DNA from: Desulforhopalus singaporensis
GTDB lineage: Bacteria > Desulfobacterota > Desulfobulbia > Desulfobulbales > Desulfocapsaceae
Length of the DNA: 54,604 nt
Direction of reading: 5' to 3'
Assembly (NCBI RefSeq): GCF_900104445.1
Contig: NZ_FNJI01000031.1
Span: 1-54,604 of the forward strand
Both the position numbers and the translations under genes were made by a program. A model generated the notes under the pieces. It was not told where the DNA came from, did no database searches, and saw only the letters and a program-made list of their open reading frames with translations. This document shows, one piece after another, positions 34,592 to 42,957 of the stretch; the stretch's first letter is position 1; each line of letters begins with the position of its first letter.

Positions 34592-35362
34592 ATGACAACC
34601 AAAACTGAAAAAACCATTTACAAAATTTCCACCCTTGAGAAGGGATTAAATATTTTAGAAATCCTGGCGGAAAACGGCAGTCTGTCCGTGACGGAGCTTG
34701 CGAAGCTCTCGGGTCAGAACCGGAGCGCCAGCCACCGTTTTCTCGCAGCTCTTAAAGACCTGGGCTACCTCCACCAGGGGGCAGATTCAAAGTACAGCCT
34801 CTCATTGAAGCTTTTTGAGATTGCCAACAAGATTGACGACATAGACACTGTTCGCTCTCTCGCCAGATCGTTTATGCGTGAACTGTCGAATCTTTATGGC
34901 GAGACGGTTAACCTGGGTCGTCTCGACGGCTCAGACATTATTGTCGTGGATGCCGTGCTTGGAACAGAAGTGATAAAATTTGATTCCCATATCGGAGATC
35001 GCTCTCCGGCCCACACATTGGCAATGGGAAAGGCTATTTTGGCTAGCAGAAGTGATGAAGAACAACAAGAATATTTGAACAAATGTGTTTTCAAGGCCCT
35101 GACCTCACATACCATAACCGATAAGCAAAGCCTTCAAAGCGAGCTCGTTAAAATTAAGAACCAGGGATACTCTATTGATGATGAAGAGTGGGCATTGGGT
35201 TTGCGCTGCATTGCGATCCCGATTTTCAACGCCCCACTCCCCTCCTATGCTATTTCAGTCTCAGGCCCGACTTCTCGCATGAATCCGGAAAAGATTGAAA
35301 AATTGCGAAGCGATCTCATGATGGCCGGTCGAGCAATTTCGGATCAGCTGAGGCAGGGATGA
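34592..35362 (+). CDS. IclR-family transcriptional regulator
   Basis: A 256-residue IclR regulator. The winged helix covers about residues 10-70 (ISTLEKGLNILEILAENGSLSVTELAKLSG, then RSASHRFLAALKDLGYL). The effector domain includes YGETVNLGRLDGSDIIVVDAVLG near 110, HIGDRSPAHTLAMGKAILAS near 135 and GYSIDDEEWALGLRCIAIPIF near 195. The ATG at 34592 has AAGG nearby and begins at the usual family N-terminus; an earlier start at 34517 would overlap the operator zone. Divergent from the GcvT-DapA gene, it probably controls the methylated-amine cluster. Confidence 0.88.
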   Translation: MTTKTEKTIYKISTLEKGLNILEILAENGSLSVTELAKLSGQNRSASHRFLAALKDLGYLHQGADSKYSLSLKLFEIANKIDDIDTVRSLARSFMRELSNLYGETVNLGRLDGSDIIVVDAVLGTEVIKFDSHIGDRSPAHTLAMGKAILASRSDEEQQEYLNKCVFKALTSHTITDKQSLQSELVKIKNQGYSIDDEEWALGLRCIAIPIFNAPLPSYAISVSGPTSRMNPEKIEKLRSDLMMAGRAISDQLRQG

Positions 35363-35861
35363 AATATTCGTATGCGCCAACTAAACAACCCACGTATTCA
35401 ATGGCAGCCGAGGGGGTGATAAACTGCAACAAGAACAGGAATGTCTCTTGCCCATCGTCCCAACGTAAGCGGTTAAAGAAGCCAATCTGTTATGCAAACT
35501 GCACCAGGGGCGATTCAGAAGAAAAAACGACGGCAATCACAGATTACTTACGAACGAAGAGAGCGAAATACTCGTTAACTTGAGCTGAGAATTTTCCATT
35601 TCCAACTGAGGCAAAAAACAATACTTGCTCTGGCAATCAGCCGAAATATGAATCTTCGCCCCCTAAAATAAAGCGAAATCAGGACCAGCCTCTAACAATT
35701 CAGACCGATTCGACAATGGCAGAGATCAGAAGGCATACCACCTTGTATCATCTTGCTGAATTTACGAAACAAATAGACTCTCACCTCTTGATAAATTCCG
35801 GGCAATGTATATCTTGATATAAGTTTAAACATCTTTCCACACAACCATTGGGAGAAGACAC
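35363..35861. other. Intergenic region without recognised gene
   Basis: Short frames of up to about 74 codons exist, but none resembles a protein I know. A 14-bp palindrome TATATCTTGATATA (35808-35821) lies about 40 bases upstream of the histidine-rich gene and could be an operator. A CCTCTTGATA motif near 35784 recurs near 38944 in the same metal cluster. Confidence 0.4.
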
Positions 35862-36125
35862 ATGAGCCACGGCAAACACCAACATAAGCATAGCCACACC
35901 CACGAACATAAACACGAGCATGAACACACACATAAGCATGGAGACCAGGAGCACAGCCATCCACACCATCACGTTCACACTCATGCCCACAATTTTGAAC
36001 ACGAACACGAGCACACCCATCCTGGAGATGAATCAAGTCATGGACATAAACATGACCCAAAAGATGTAATTCACGAGCATGACCATGATCGTCACGAGAA
36101 CGAAAGCCACGACCACGAGCATTAA
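35862..36125 (+). CDS. Histidine-rich metal-binding peptide
   Basis: An 87-residue peptide with 34 histidines, no cysteine and only the start methionine. It is made of H-x-H and H-x-H-x-H patterns such as HSHTHEHKHEHEHTHKH, and the rest is mostly Glu, Asp, Lys, Ser and Thr. No signal peptide or membrane segment is present, so it should be cytosolic. Such sequences bind nickel, zinc, cobalt or copper, as in the histidine-rich tails of HypB, SlyD and Hpn. TTGGGAGAAG precedes the ATG and a terminator follows at once, so it is a stand-alone gene. Neighbouring metal genes and the nickel-needing LarA elsewhere make storage or buffering of nickel or zinc plausible. Confidence 0.8.
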   Translation: MSHGKHQHKHSHTHEHKHEHEHTHKHGDQEHSHPHHHVHTHAHNFEHEHEHTHPGDESSHGHKHDPKDVIHEHDHDRHENESHDHEH

Positions 36126-36145
36126 AAGTCGGCCGTGACTTTTTC
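36124..36145 (+). terminator. Rho-independent terminator of histidine-rich gene
   Basis: AAAAGTC, loop GGCCGT, GACTTTTT: a 7-bp stem ending in a T-run, overlapping the stop codon region of the histidine-rich peptide gene. Confidence 0.7.
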
Positions 36146-36398
36146 ATTGCCACTACAGCCTATCTATTTCATGACATGGGCCTCCAGCACTTCTTTAATT
36201 AGCTGTTGAAGTTGCTGAGCCCATGTTATGACTGACCATTCCCTTTCCCACTCGTTTTTTACAAAGCAGTTACAACAGCTGGCGCTCCTGTCCACCTTCA
36301 CAGCGCCGGCAAGATGAAGCCCATATTTCACATCTGTTGCTAAAACGCAACAATGAATGGCTTTCCCCACAAATCATCTTCAAACACTGAACCGATTT

Positions 36399-37292
36399 TC
36401 AAGCTGCTGTCATGGCAGAGCGATGGCTGATGGTAAGCTGGCTCTGGTGATCGATCCGACAGATCATACCGGCCATACCCGGGCAGACGCGTTCGCCGAA
36501 AGTGTCCTGCAGGATCGCGACGGCTGCCTCGCCGGTACAGTGACAGGGCACGATCAGTTCCGGGTTGTATGCCTGGAGTGCTGCTACAGTTTGCCTTAAA
36601 CGTTGCGGGCCTGCGCTCTGCAGGTGAAATCCCCCGATTATCGCTCTGATCCGTCGATCACCGGTTAACCTGCTGACGTAGTTTATGGTGTTGATGAGGC
36701 CGGCATGGGCGCAGCCGACGATTACAATCAGCCCTTGTGTGGTTTCCATCCATAGGGCGAGGTCGTCGTCGATGGGGTCTGGACGCAGACCGACACAGTC
36801 GAGGAAAAATGAACTGCCGTTCTCCTCGAATGAAGAGAGTCTTGGAATCGGGCCAGTCACACCGATACCTGGGCCCAGATGATCCTCACGTTGCAGCCAG
36901 TGCAGTTTTTCCATGGGCACCCGGTTAAGCGCCATCTGGGAAATCGTCGGCATCTTGATCGATTTCGGTACCCCCGCCACGATACTGCAACGAGGCGCAA
37001 CAGCAGCGGGATGAAGGTAGATTTCCGCCTGGGGAGCGAGCCTTAAAATCTGCGACAGTCCGCCGCTGTGGTCATAATGCCCATGGCTGAGAACGATCGA
37101 GTCCGTTTCGGCTAAATCAATACCTAGCAGGGAAGCATTTTCGACCAGCAGTCCGCTTTTTTGGCCGGTATCGAAGAGGATGTGCCGGTTTCCGACTTCA
37201 ACCCAGAGACTGAAGCCATGCTCAGTGGTGAGACCGGCAGCGGCCCGGTTGTCTACAAGAATGGTGATCCGAGGTGAAACTGTTGATGTCAT
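36399..37292 (-). CDS. MBL-fold metallohydrolase (COG1237-like)
   Basis: A 297-residue metallo-beta-lactamase-fold protein: ILVDNRAAAGLTTEHGFSLWVEVG at the N-terminus, FDTGQKSGLL, the metal motif LSHGHYDHSGGL near residue 65, VIVGCAHAGLINTI near 190 and PCHCTGE near 250. This matches the group annotated as dihydropterin-aminobenzene phosphate synthase-like, found beside Mrp ATPases in sulfate reducers. It lies about 100 bases downstream of the Mrp gene on the same strand. The true substrate is unknown. Confidence 0.82.
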   Translation of the reverse strand: MTSTVSPRITILVDNRAAAGLTTEHGFSLWVEVGNRHILFDTGQKSGLLVENASLLGIDLAETDSIVLSHGHYDHSGGLSQILRLAPQAEIYLHPAAVAPRCSIVAGVPKSIKMPTISQMALNRVPMEKLHWLQREDHLGPGIGVTGPIPRLSSFEENGSSFFLDCVGLRPDPIDDDLALWMETTQGLIVIVGCAHAGLINTINYVSRLTGDRRIRAIIGGFHLQSAGPQRLRQTVAALQAYNPELIVPCHCTGEAAVAILQDTFGERVCPGMAGMICRIDHQSQLTISHRSAMTAA

Positions 37293-37396
37293 GTTGTGAT
37301 AAATAGTAAATTTTGGTGAAAAATGCGTCCAGACAAAGGACTGCTTAGTTTATGCTGCCCCGCAGCGTATAAGCAATAGTCGGTTTTTACATCAGT

Positions 37397-38347
37397 TCAA
37401 ACAGATGATGCTGATTCTACAGCTAACCGTTTGGACCGGTTTGGGCCTTTTGCCGAAATCAGTGACAAAAGTGGTGCTACGACCCGGTTCATAATTTCAG
37501 CCGTCCGACTGTCAGCAAACTGCTCGAGAAAAGGGCTTCCCCGATCGCCAGCCCAGGCAATATCCGGATCGATGGGGATTGAGCCCAGAAAAGGAATCTC
37601 CATGTCTTGAGCGATCTTTCGCCCCTCTCCTTCCGGGAGGATACTGGTGATTTCCCCACATTTTGGACATACAAAACCATTCATATTCTCCACTACGCCA
37701 AGAATCGGCACCTGCAGGCGCCGACAGAAAGTCACCGTTTTACGGACGTCGATGGCAGCTATTTTTTGCGGCGTTGTGACGAGGATCGCACCGTCAAGAT
37801 TGTCTATAAGCTGGCAAACCGACAACACCTCATCACCGGTACCGGGAGGTGAGTCGACAACAAGGCAGTCGAGATCGCCCCAGGCGACATCAGCCAGGAA
37901 TTGCTTGATCGCGGCTATTTTCCGCGGTCCGCGCCAGATGAGCGCTTCGTCGTGGTTGTTGAGGACAAAGCCGATGGACATTACCATCAGGTTCCCGTAA
38001 CTGATCGGCAGCAGATCATTGCCGTCCCCGTGCAGCTTTTCGTTCTCCAAACCGAGCATGGTTGGAATGCTCGGGCCATGGATGTCAACATCCAACACCC
38101 CAACGCGCTTGCCGGACCGTGCCAGACTGATAGCCAGATTGACCGCGACCATGCTCTTGCCAACGCCGCCTTTGCCGGAAAGGACGATTATCTTATGCTT
38201 GATGCGGCAGAGCCGGGATTGCAGACGCTGTTGTTCGCGGTTTTCTTTTTCGCTCTTATTGGCCCGGCGGGTTGCAGCCGAATGCTCTTTCTGCTGGCAG
38301 GTGCTGCATGTCTCCAGCATTTCCAACCCGGAACTCTTAAGTTTCAT
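37397..38347 (-). CDS. Mrp/NBP35-family Fe-S carrier ATPase
   Basis: A 316-residue P-loop ATPase with the deviant Walker A motif SGKGGVGKSMVAVNLA near residue 57, DVDIHGPSIPTMLGL near 85, VVDSPPGTGDEVLSV near 160 and NMNGFVCPKCGE near 215 with the CPxC motif of Fe-S cluster scaffold proteins of the Mrp/ApbC type. N-terminal CSTCQQKEH adds another cysteine pair. A GGAGAAG site precedes the ATG. It may deliver Fe-S clusters or act on a cofactor related to the NifX and DUF5320 partners. Confidence 0.88.
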   Translation of the reverse strand: MKLKSSGLEMLETCSTCQQKEHSAATRRANKSEKENREQQRLQSRLCRIKHKIIVLSGKGGVGKSMVAVNLAISLARSGKRVGVLDVDIHGPSIPTMLGLENEKLHGDGNDLLPISYGNLMVMSIGFVLNNHDEALIWRGPRKIAAIKQFLADVAWGDLDCLVVDSPPGTGDEVLSVCQLIDNLDGAILVTTPQKIAAIDVRKTVTFCRRLQVPILGVVENMNGFVCPKCGEITSILPEGEGRKIAQDMEIPFLGSIPIDPDIAWAGDRGSPFLEQFADSRTAEIMNRVVAPLLSLISAKGPNRSKRLAVESASSV

Positions 38348-38413
38348 CGATTGTTCTTCTCCTGCTCCCCATCTCCGGCGCCAGCCTGGTTATGTGGAGT
38401 TGTTAAATTCCGT

Positions 38414-38764
38414 TTACTCAGACTCGAGAGCCTGCAGGCGGACGTTTATCTGCTCGAGTTCTTGTTGCAGAACCGCAGCCTGATTCTTCAGGATGCTTTT
38501 CTCTGTTGCAGGATCTGGTGAAGCAGATCGTCCGGATCCGCTAAGGAGCAAACGGTTTGTTCCTCCAGCGGGCGGGGCCATATTCCGCCACCCTCTACGG
38601 CCAAAATCCTGTCTCCAGGCGGGGCAGTTTCGGCCATACCCATAGCCGCCGCGGCCGGTGGAGTTGTTGGCAAATCCCGTCATCCCCCTGTCGCTGCAAA
38701 ATCTACCAGCACGACCGGTCATCACTCCATAACCCATCGGTCCGGTTCCATCTCCTCCTGGCAT
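38414..38764 (-). CDS. DUF5320-type protein
   Basis: A 116-residue protein starting MPGGDGTGPMGYGVMTGRAG, the glycine- and methionine-rich start typical of DUF5320 proteins, followed by CSDRGMTGFANN, a glycine/arginine-rich middle and a C-terminal coiled-coil segment (QAAVLQQELEQINVRLQALESE). A strong GGAGG site precedes the ATG. These proteins occur with Mrp ATPases and NifX-type proteins in anaerobes; the function is unknown. It is upstream of the Mrp gene and probably in the same transcript. Confidence 0.82.
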   Translation of the reverse strand: MPGGDGTGPMGYGVMTGRAGRFCSDRGMTGFANNSTGRGGYGYGRNCPAWRQDFGRRGWRNMAPPAGGTNRLLLSGSGRSASPDPATEKSILKNQAAVLQQELEQINVRLQALESE

Positions 38765-39115
38765 AGCTAACCTCCTTACTAAGTTATGAACACCTTGAAT
38801 AAAGAGTCTCTTGGATCAATCTCCGGATTGCGGGTGAAAAATGTACCTGCAGTATAAAATATCTACCCGTGCCTTGATCTTGAACGAAAGCTTCATTTAT
38901 TCAAGATACCCTTGTGTTACCTTATTTTTTCAGGCGATTCCTACCTCTTGATATAATTTATAGAGCAAGGACAATGCCAACAGACAGGGTAATCCGGATT
39001 ATATCGATAACCATTTGAATATATAAGATATAAACGAGAAAAACTGAAGTATTGAGGATGGCTATAGGTGCAAAAGTGCACCTATAGCCATGGTTGGACA
39101 GGTGCAATTTTGCTA
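38765..39115. other. Intergenic region with promoter side of DUF5320 gene
   Basis: About 350 bases between the sigma-54 regulator gene end and the DUF5320 gene, AT-rich. No convincing -24/-12 box (GG and GC ten bases apart) was found by eye, although the adjacent activator predicts one somewhere. The hairpin at 39060-39089 is listed separately. Confidence 0.4.
39060..39089 (-). terminator. Perfect 13-bp hairpin after sigma-54 activator gene
   Basis: GGCTATAGGTGCA, loop AAAG, TGCACCTATAGCC: a perfect stem 27 bases after the activator's stop on the minus strand. There is no immediate T-run, so factor-dependent termination, mRNA protection or a repeat-element origin are all possible. Confidence 0.55.
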
Positions 39116-40498
39116 CTATTGCTGAGTGTCTCGACTGCGGCCATCTCGTTCGGGAAACGGCACGCCGAGTTGTTTCATACGACGCAGCAGCGTTGTTTTA
39201 TGAATCCCCAACTCTCTCGCTGCGGCCAGTCGATTAAAACCGTTGCGGGCCAGCGCCGCTTCGATAGCTTGGGTATCGATTACGGAACGGATAGTGCGCA
39301 GGTCGGTGGTCCTTCCGGCGGCAAGCGTCGGCTTCAGCATCTCCGGGGGCAAGTGGCTATTATTGATCGTTCCGGTTCTGCAGAGAATAAAAGCGTGTTC
39401 TATCGTATTTTCCAGCTCCCGAATATTACCCGGCCAGTCATAAGCCATCAGAAGGGCAAGGGTCTCAGTGCTGACGCCGCTGACGTTTTTTTGCTGGCAG
39501 CGGTTGAAGCGGTCGATAATACTCTCGGTCAGCATCGGGATGTCCTCCTTGCGCCGCCTCAGGGGCGGTAATTCGAGGCGGATAACATTGATACGGTAGT
39601 AGAGATCCTCGCGAAACAATCCCTGTTTCAACAGCTTGGCCAGATCCTGATTTGTGGCCACGATAACCCTTGCGGTGGTCGTTTCCGTGCGTACCGCCCC
39701 GAGAGGTTCAAAGCTCTTCTCCTGGAGCACCCGCAGCAGCTTGACCTGCAGTGCCGGGGTGATTTCGCCTATTTCATCCAGGAAGATAGTGCCGCCCCGG
39801 GCGAGGGCGAAACGACCTGGCTTATCCCGGTTCGCTCCAGTGAACGCCCCGGCTTTGTAGCCAAAGAGTTCCGATTCGAGCAAACTGTCGGGCAGGGCAC
39901 CACAATTGACGGCGATGAATGGGCCGCGACTGTGCAGGCTGAGGTTGTGTATGGTTCGTGCCACCAGTTCCTTGCCCGTACCGGTCTCACCGAGAACCAG
40001 TACCGTGCTTGGGCTGGCGGCGATAGCCGGCATGATTTGGAAAAGTCGCTGCATTTCTGCGTTTTGGCTTGTCATGGTGCCGAGATGGGTTTTCCCTGCG
40101 AGTTCCCGGCGCAGGGCCTCGACCTCAGAAAGGTCACGAAAAGTTTCGGCGCCACCGATAATCCGGTTCCTCTCATCGCGCAAAACTGCAGTGGAGATGC
40201 TGATCGGGATGCGGTTGCCGCTGGCATTGATGAAGACCCCAGCTCGACCGATGATCGGCCGCCCGTCTTTCACGGTCTGGGCGAGGGGGCAATCTTCACC
40301 GCACATATTGGAGCGCAGTACTTCTGAGCAGGAACGACCGATCGCTTCTTCCCGGGGAATTCCCGTAATCTCCTCTGCCGCCCGGTTAAAGGAGGTTACC
40401 TGCCAATCGCTGTCGACAGTGAAGACACCGTCTGAAATACTCTCAAGGATCACCTCGGTAGAGGCACTTTTTTTTACGGGAATTCTGGAGATTGCCAT
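39116..40498 (-). CDS. Sigma-54-dependent activator with PAS domain
   Basis: A 460-residue regulator with an N-terminal PAS domain (about 15-125, DGVFTVDSDWQVTSFNRAAEEITG) that contains the pair C-GEDC in RSNMCGEDCPLAQ, seen in redox or metal-sensing members. An AAA+ domain (about 145-375) follows with Walker A GETGTGKELVA, the sigma-54 contact loop GAFTGA and Walker B GGTIFLDEIGEI. A C-terminal Fis helix-turn-helix (NRLAAARELGIHKTTLLRRM) ends the protein. All parts needed for activation are present. It lies between the CDF-NifX and DUF5320 genes and likely controls the metal/redox cluster. Confidence 0.92.
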   Translation of the reverse strand: MAISRIPVKKSASTEVILESISDGVFTVDSDWQVTSFNRAAEEITGIPREEAIGRSCSEVLRSNMCGEDCPLAQTVKDGRPIIGRAGVFINASGNRIPISISTAVLRDERNRIIGGAETFRDLSEVEALRRELAGKTHLGTMTSQNAEMQRLFQIMPAIAASPSTVLVLGETGTGKELVARTIHNLSLHSRGPFIAVNCGALPDSLLESELFGYKAGAFTGANRDKPGRFALARGGTIFLDEIGEITPALQVKLLRVLQEKSFEPLGAVRTETTTARVIVATNQDLAKLLKQGLFREDLYYRINVIRLELPPLRRRKEDIPMLTESIIDRFNRCQQKNVSGVSTETLALLMAYDWPGNIRELENTIEHAFILCRTGTINNSHLPPEMLKPTLAAGRTTDLRTIRSVIDTQAIEAALARNGFNRLAAARELGIHKTTLLRRMKQLGVPFPERDGRSRDTQQ

Positions 40499-40559
40499 GG
40501 GATGGTCCTGTTCGAAAATTTTTTGTGCGTATGAACACTACCAGACAACCTGGGCAAAG

Positions 40560-41768
40560 TCATTCTTTTACAGGGAAAGTGACATGCCTCATCTCTTCTT
40601 GCACAGCAGCTATCGCCTTATTGCTATCCACTTCACTGGTAAGCAATATCTCAGCACCTCCGTCACCCAGGACAAATCCCGGTCCTTTTCCTGACTGATC
40701 TTGATGAGTCAACAGTATGTCCATGTTGTTTTCCAGCAGCCATTTCGCTACCTTGATACCTTTCGCCTTGCTCTCTTTGCAGTAAGGATTAACCAGGACC
40801 TGTTCGTTGACCACGCCACCTCCGGAGTTCTCGAGACAACAAAGTCGAAAAAAAGGTGCTTCACCGAAATGGTCAGAAATTGTCTTCTTATCCTCGGCAA
40901 GGGGAATTCCATAGACAAGATGTTTCTTTGTTCGAGGTTGATAATGGATCAGGACCCGGTCAACCTCAGGAATTGCCAGCTTTATCCTGTTCTCCAGTTC
41001 TTCTGATATCCGGTGTCCCTTTTGCAATTCCTGGACATGGAGAGATATATCCAGCTCAACAAATTTGTAGCGGCCTGCATTTCTTCCCCAGATACCGTTA
41101 ATTTCCAGCACCCTTGCGTCGGCAAGGACAAGATCGCGAATCTTGGACAGGGTATCGAAGTCAAGGGAAGCGTCAAGTAGAACGCGAACCGAATCGAGAA
41201 AAATGCGTATGGCGGCACGGCCGATAAACAGTACGACAACGACAGCAGCATATCGATCAAGGGCAAAACCTATGGCACTGCCTACCATCGCGGCAAGGAT
41301 AACAACGGACGACAACACATCGGTCAGGATGTGGCGGGAGTCGGCAATGAGACTGGGTGATTTTGTCTGCAGTCCAACCTTGAGTTCATATCGTGAAAAC
41401 AGCCAGGCAATTATAATGGTGCCGATGATGCCCGCGCAGGTCAGAGGAATATCGGTTGGTATTGATTGACGGCTGTCAAAAACCTTTTTTATAATTTCAT
41501 ACCCGGCAAAAACAATGAGTACCGATGTTACAAGAGCCACCAGATTTTCAACTTTGTACAATCCGTAGGGGAAAGCGCGGGAAGATCGCTTCGATATCTT
41601 TATGCCGATTATGATGATAATCGATGACAAGACATCGGCGAGTGAATGCAGGGCATCGGCCCTGACGGCGATGCTGCCGGACAGAAAAGCCAGCGCGGTT
41701 TTGATGCTCACCAGAACCAGATTTACCAGAATGGATAGCCAGGCAACTCTTTCCGATGTTTCTATCAT
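40560..41768 (-). CDS. CDF metal efflux protein fused to NifX-type domain
   Basis: A 402-residue fusion (411 if started at 41795). Residues about 1-280 form a cation diffusion facilitator: six membrane helices with the paired metal motifs ADALHSLADVLSS and ADSRHILTDVLSS, and a cytosolic domain ending in VDRVLIHYQPR. Residues about 285-400 are a dinitrogenase iron-molybdenum cofactor (NifX/NifB-C) domain: VYGIPLAEDKKTISDHFGEAPFF, then GIKVAKWLLENNMDILLTH. CDF proteins export zinc, cobalt, iron or manganese; NifX domains bind metal clusters. The C-terminal domain may sense or chelate the cargo. A GGGGGGAAG site precedes 41768. Confidence 0.88.
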   Translation of the reverse strand: MIETSERVAWLSILVNLVLVSIKTALAFLSGSIAVRADALHSLADVLSSIIIIIGIKISKRSSRAFPYGLYKVENLVALVTSVLIVFAGYEIIKKVFDSRQSIPTDIPLTCAGIIGTIIIAWLFSRYELKVGLQTKSPSLIADSRHILTDVLSSVVILAAMVGSAIGFALDRYAAVVVVLFIGRAAIRIFLDSVRVLLDASLDFDTLSKIRDLVLADARVLEINGIWGRNAGRYKFVELDISLHVQELQKGHRISEELENRIKLAIPEVDRVLIHYQPRTKKHLVYGIPLAEDKKTISDHFGEAPFFRLCCLENSGGGVVNEQVLVNPYCKESKAKGIKVAKWLLENNMDILLTHQDQSGKGPGFVLGDGGAEILLTSEVDSNKAIAAVQEEMRHVTFPVKE

Positions 41769-42000
41769 CACAAATTCTTCCCCCCTCATCACCATGTTTT
41801 CAACAGAGACCTGGCCTCCTCCGCATTGCAGTTGGTGATAATCAAGCTGTAACTCTCAAGAATGCTTTATGCCGCATCAGGGATTAATCCGCTAATAGCA
41901 GAATTTTTGATCGAATTTAGACTCCTCCCATTGGCAACCTCTTAATGACAAACTAATTTCTTGAAACAAATTATCAAGAACCACAATGTGACGAAAAAGA

Positions 42001-42744
42001 TTAAACGGCAACACTGACGAATTCCAGGTGCTTCTTCATGAGCATGGTACCGCCGCCCTGGGAAATAATTCTTTTCAGCAGCTCCGTTTCCTTCACCCGT
42101 GAACCGCTTAGCTGGGTAATTCTGGTATTTGCAAACGCTTCCGGGCAGACCGGGGTTGACGGCCCGAGAAGCACTGCGGCGCGGTTTCTCTGCAGGTGGC
42201 TCAAGAGGTTGTCGATTGTATCGTTGATTATGCTGGTCGAGGTGATGATCGCAACATCGCATGAAGCAAGCAAATCAGGGGCAGAGCGAATATCGACGAT
42301 ACCCGGTTTTGCGGAGTTGAGGTCTAACACATCAAGAGTGCACCCGGTTTTCTTTATCCTGGGGATGACGGGAGCAAAATGACCAACCATCACCACATGA
42401 TCGGCAGCCTGGATGTTAAGCATGGAGATGGCTTCGGCGTCACTGTATTGCTGCTCTTTCCTGGAATAAACAGCGTTAAAGGCGGCAAGGCCGATGGCCC
42501 GCTCCAAATGATTGTCGCTTTCCAACAGCTGTAGAATGTCTTGCTCGAATGTGTCCTGGATGGAGCCTGCTTTTGGTAGATGTGTACAGGAAGAAGCCGC
42601 ATTACGGTTTGGGGTCCAGGCAATTCCAGCCGCACCGTCTTTCAGCTCGACGCAGGTATAGCCAAGACCGATGCGTACATCCGCCAGTTTTTTGTCCTTG
42701 CACAATTTTTCACCAATTTCCTTTATGGTTTGCGCGATTGTCAT
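42001..42744 (-). CDS. DUF364/DUF4213 putative heavy-metal chelation protein
   Basis: A 247-residue protein with an N-terminal DUF4213-like enolase-N fold (ADVRIGLGYTCVELKDGAAGIAWTP) and a C-terminal Rossmann-like DUF364 domain (ADHVVMVGHFAPVIPRIKK, then DVAIITSTSIINDTIDNLL, LLGPSTPVCPEAF). Structural work on this family suggested metal chelation; the substrate is unknown. AAGGAGC precedes the ATG. It is divergent from the TetR gene and lies at the end of the metal cluster. It could belong to either neighbourhood. Confidence 0.8.
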   Translation of the reverse strand: MTIAQTIKEIGEKLCKDKKLADVRIGLGYTCVELKDGAAGIAWTPNRNAASSCTHLPKAGSIQDTFEQDILQLLESDNHLERAIGLAAFNAVYSRKEQQYSDAEAISMLNIQAADHVVMVGHFAPVIPRIKKTGCTLDVLDLNSAKPGIVDIRSAPDLLASCDVAIITSTSIINDTIDNLLSHLQRNRAAVLLGPSTPVCPEAFANTRITQLSGSRVKETELLKRIISQGGGTMLMKKHLEFVSVAV

Positions 42745-42893
42745 GTCAAAGCTCCTTGCTGGTGTTCGTGGCGGCGATTGTCAATCGTTTATCTTACCAG
42801 AAGACTACCCCTCAAAAGGAGAGGTGGTTGTAATGACCTTACATCGATTTTCAGGGGTTGCAATGGGGTGATGAATTTTGTAGATTCACAAAG

Positions 42894-42907
42894 AGAGTAA
42901 TTACTCT
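42894..42907. promoter_or_regulatory. TetR operator 1 (upstream of TetR gene)
   Basis: AGAGTAATTACTCT is a perfect 14-bp palindrome 51 bases upstream of the TetR start codon. It matches two sites upstream of the SDR gene, which supports autoregulation by the TetR protein. Confidence 0.65.
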
Positions 42908-42957
42908 TATTATTGTATCTCAGCAATTTTTTACAACGTCTTCTGACCTAAATCAAC

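Noticed and set aside
35359-35583. A 74-codon frame directly after the IclR gene
   Set aside because: It has no convincing ribosome binding site and no family resemblance; it looks like chance coding in a non-coding region.
35692-36153. A 153-codon frame opposite the histidine-rich gene
   Set aside because: Its valine/cysteine-rich composition is the mirror of the His codons. The plus-strand frame has a good ribosome binding site and a terminator, so it is the real one.
40560-41768. Evidence for nitrogen fixation from the NifX-type domain
   Set aside because: The domain is fused to a metal efflux pump and no nifHDK or other nif genes are present.
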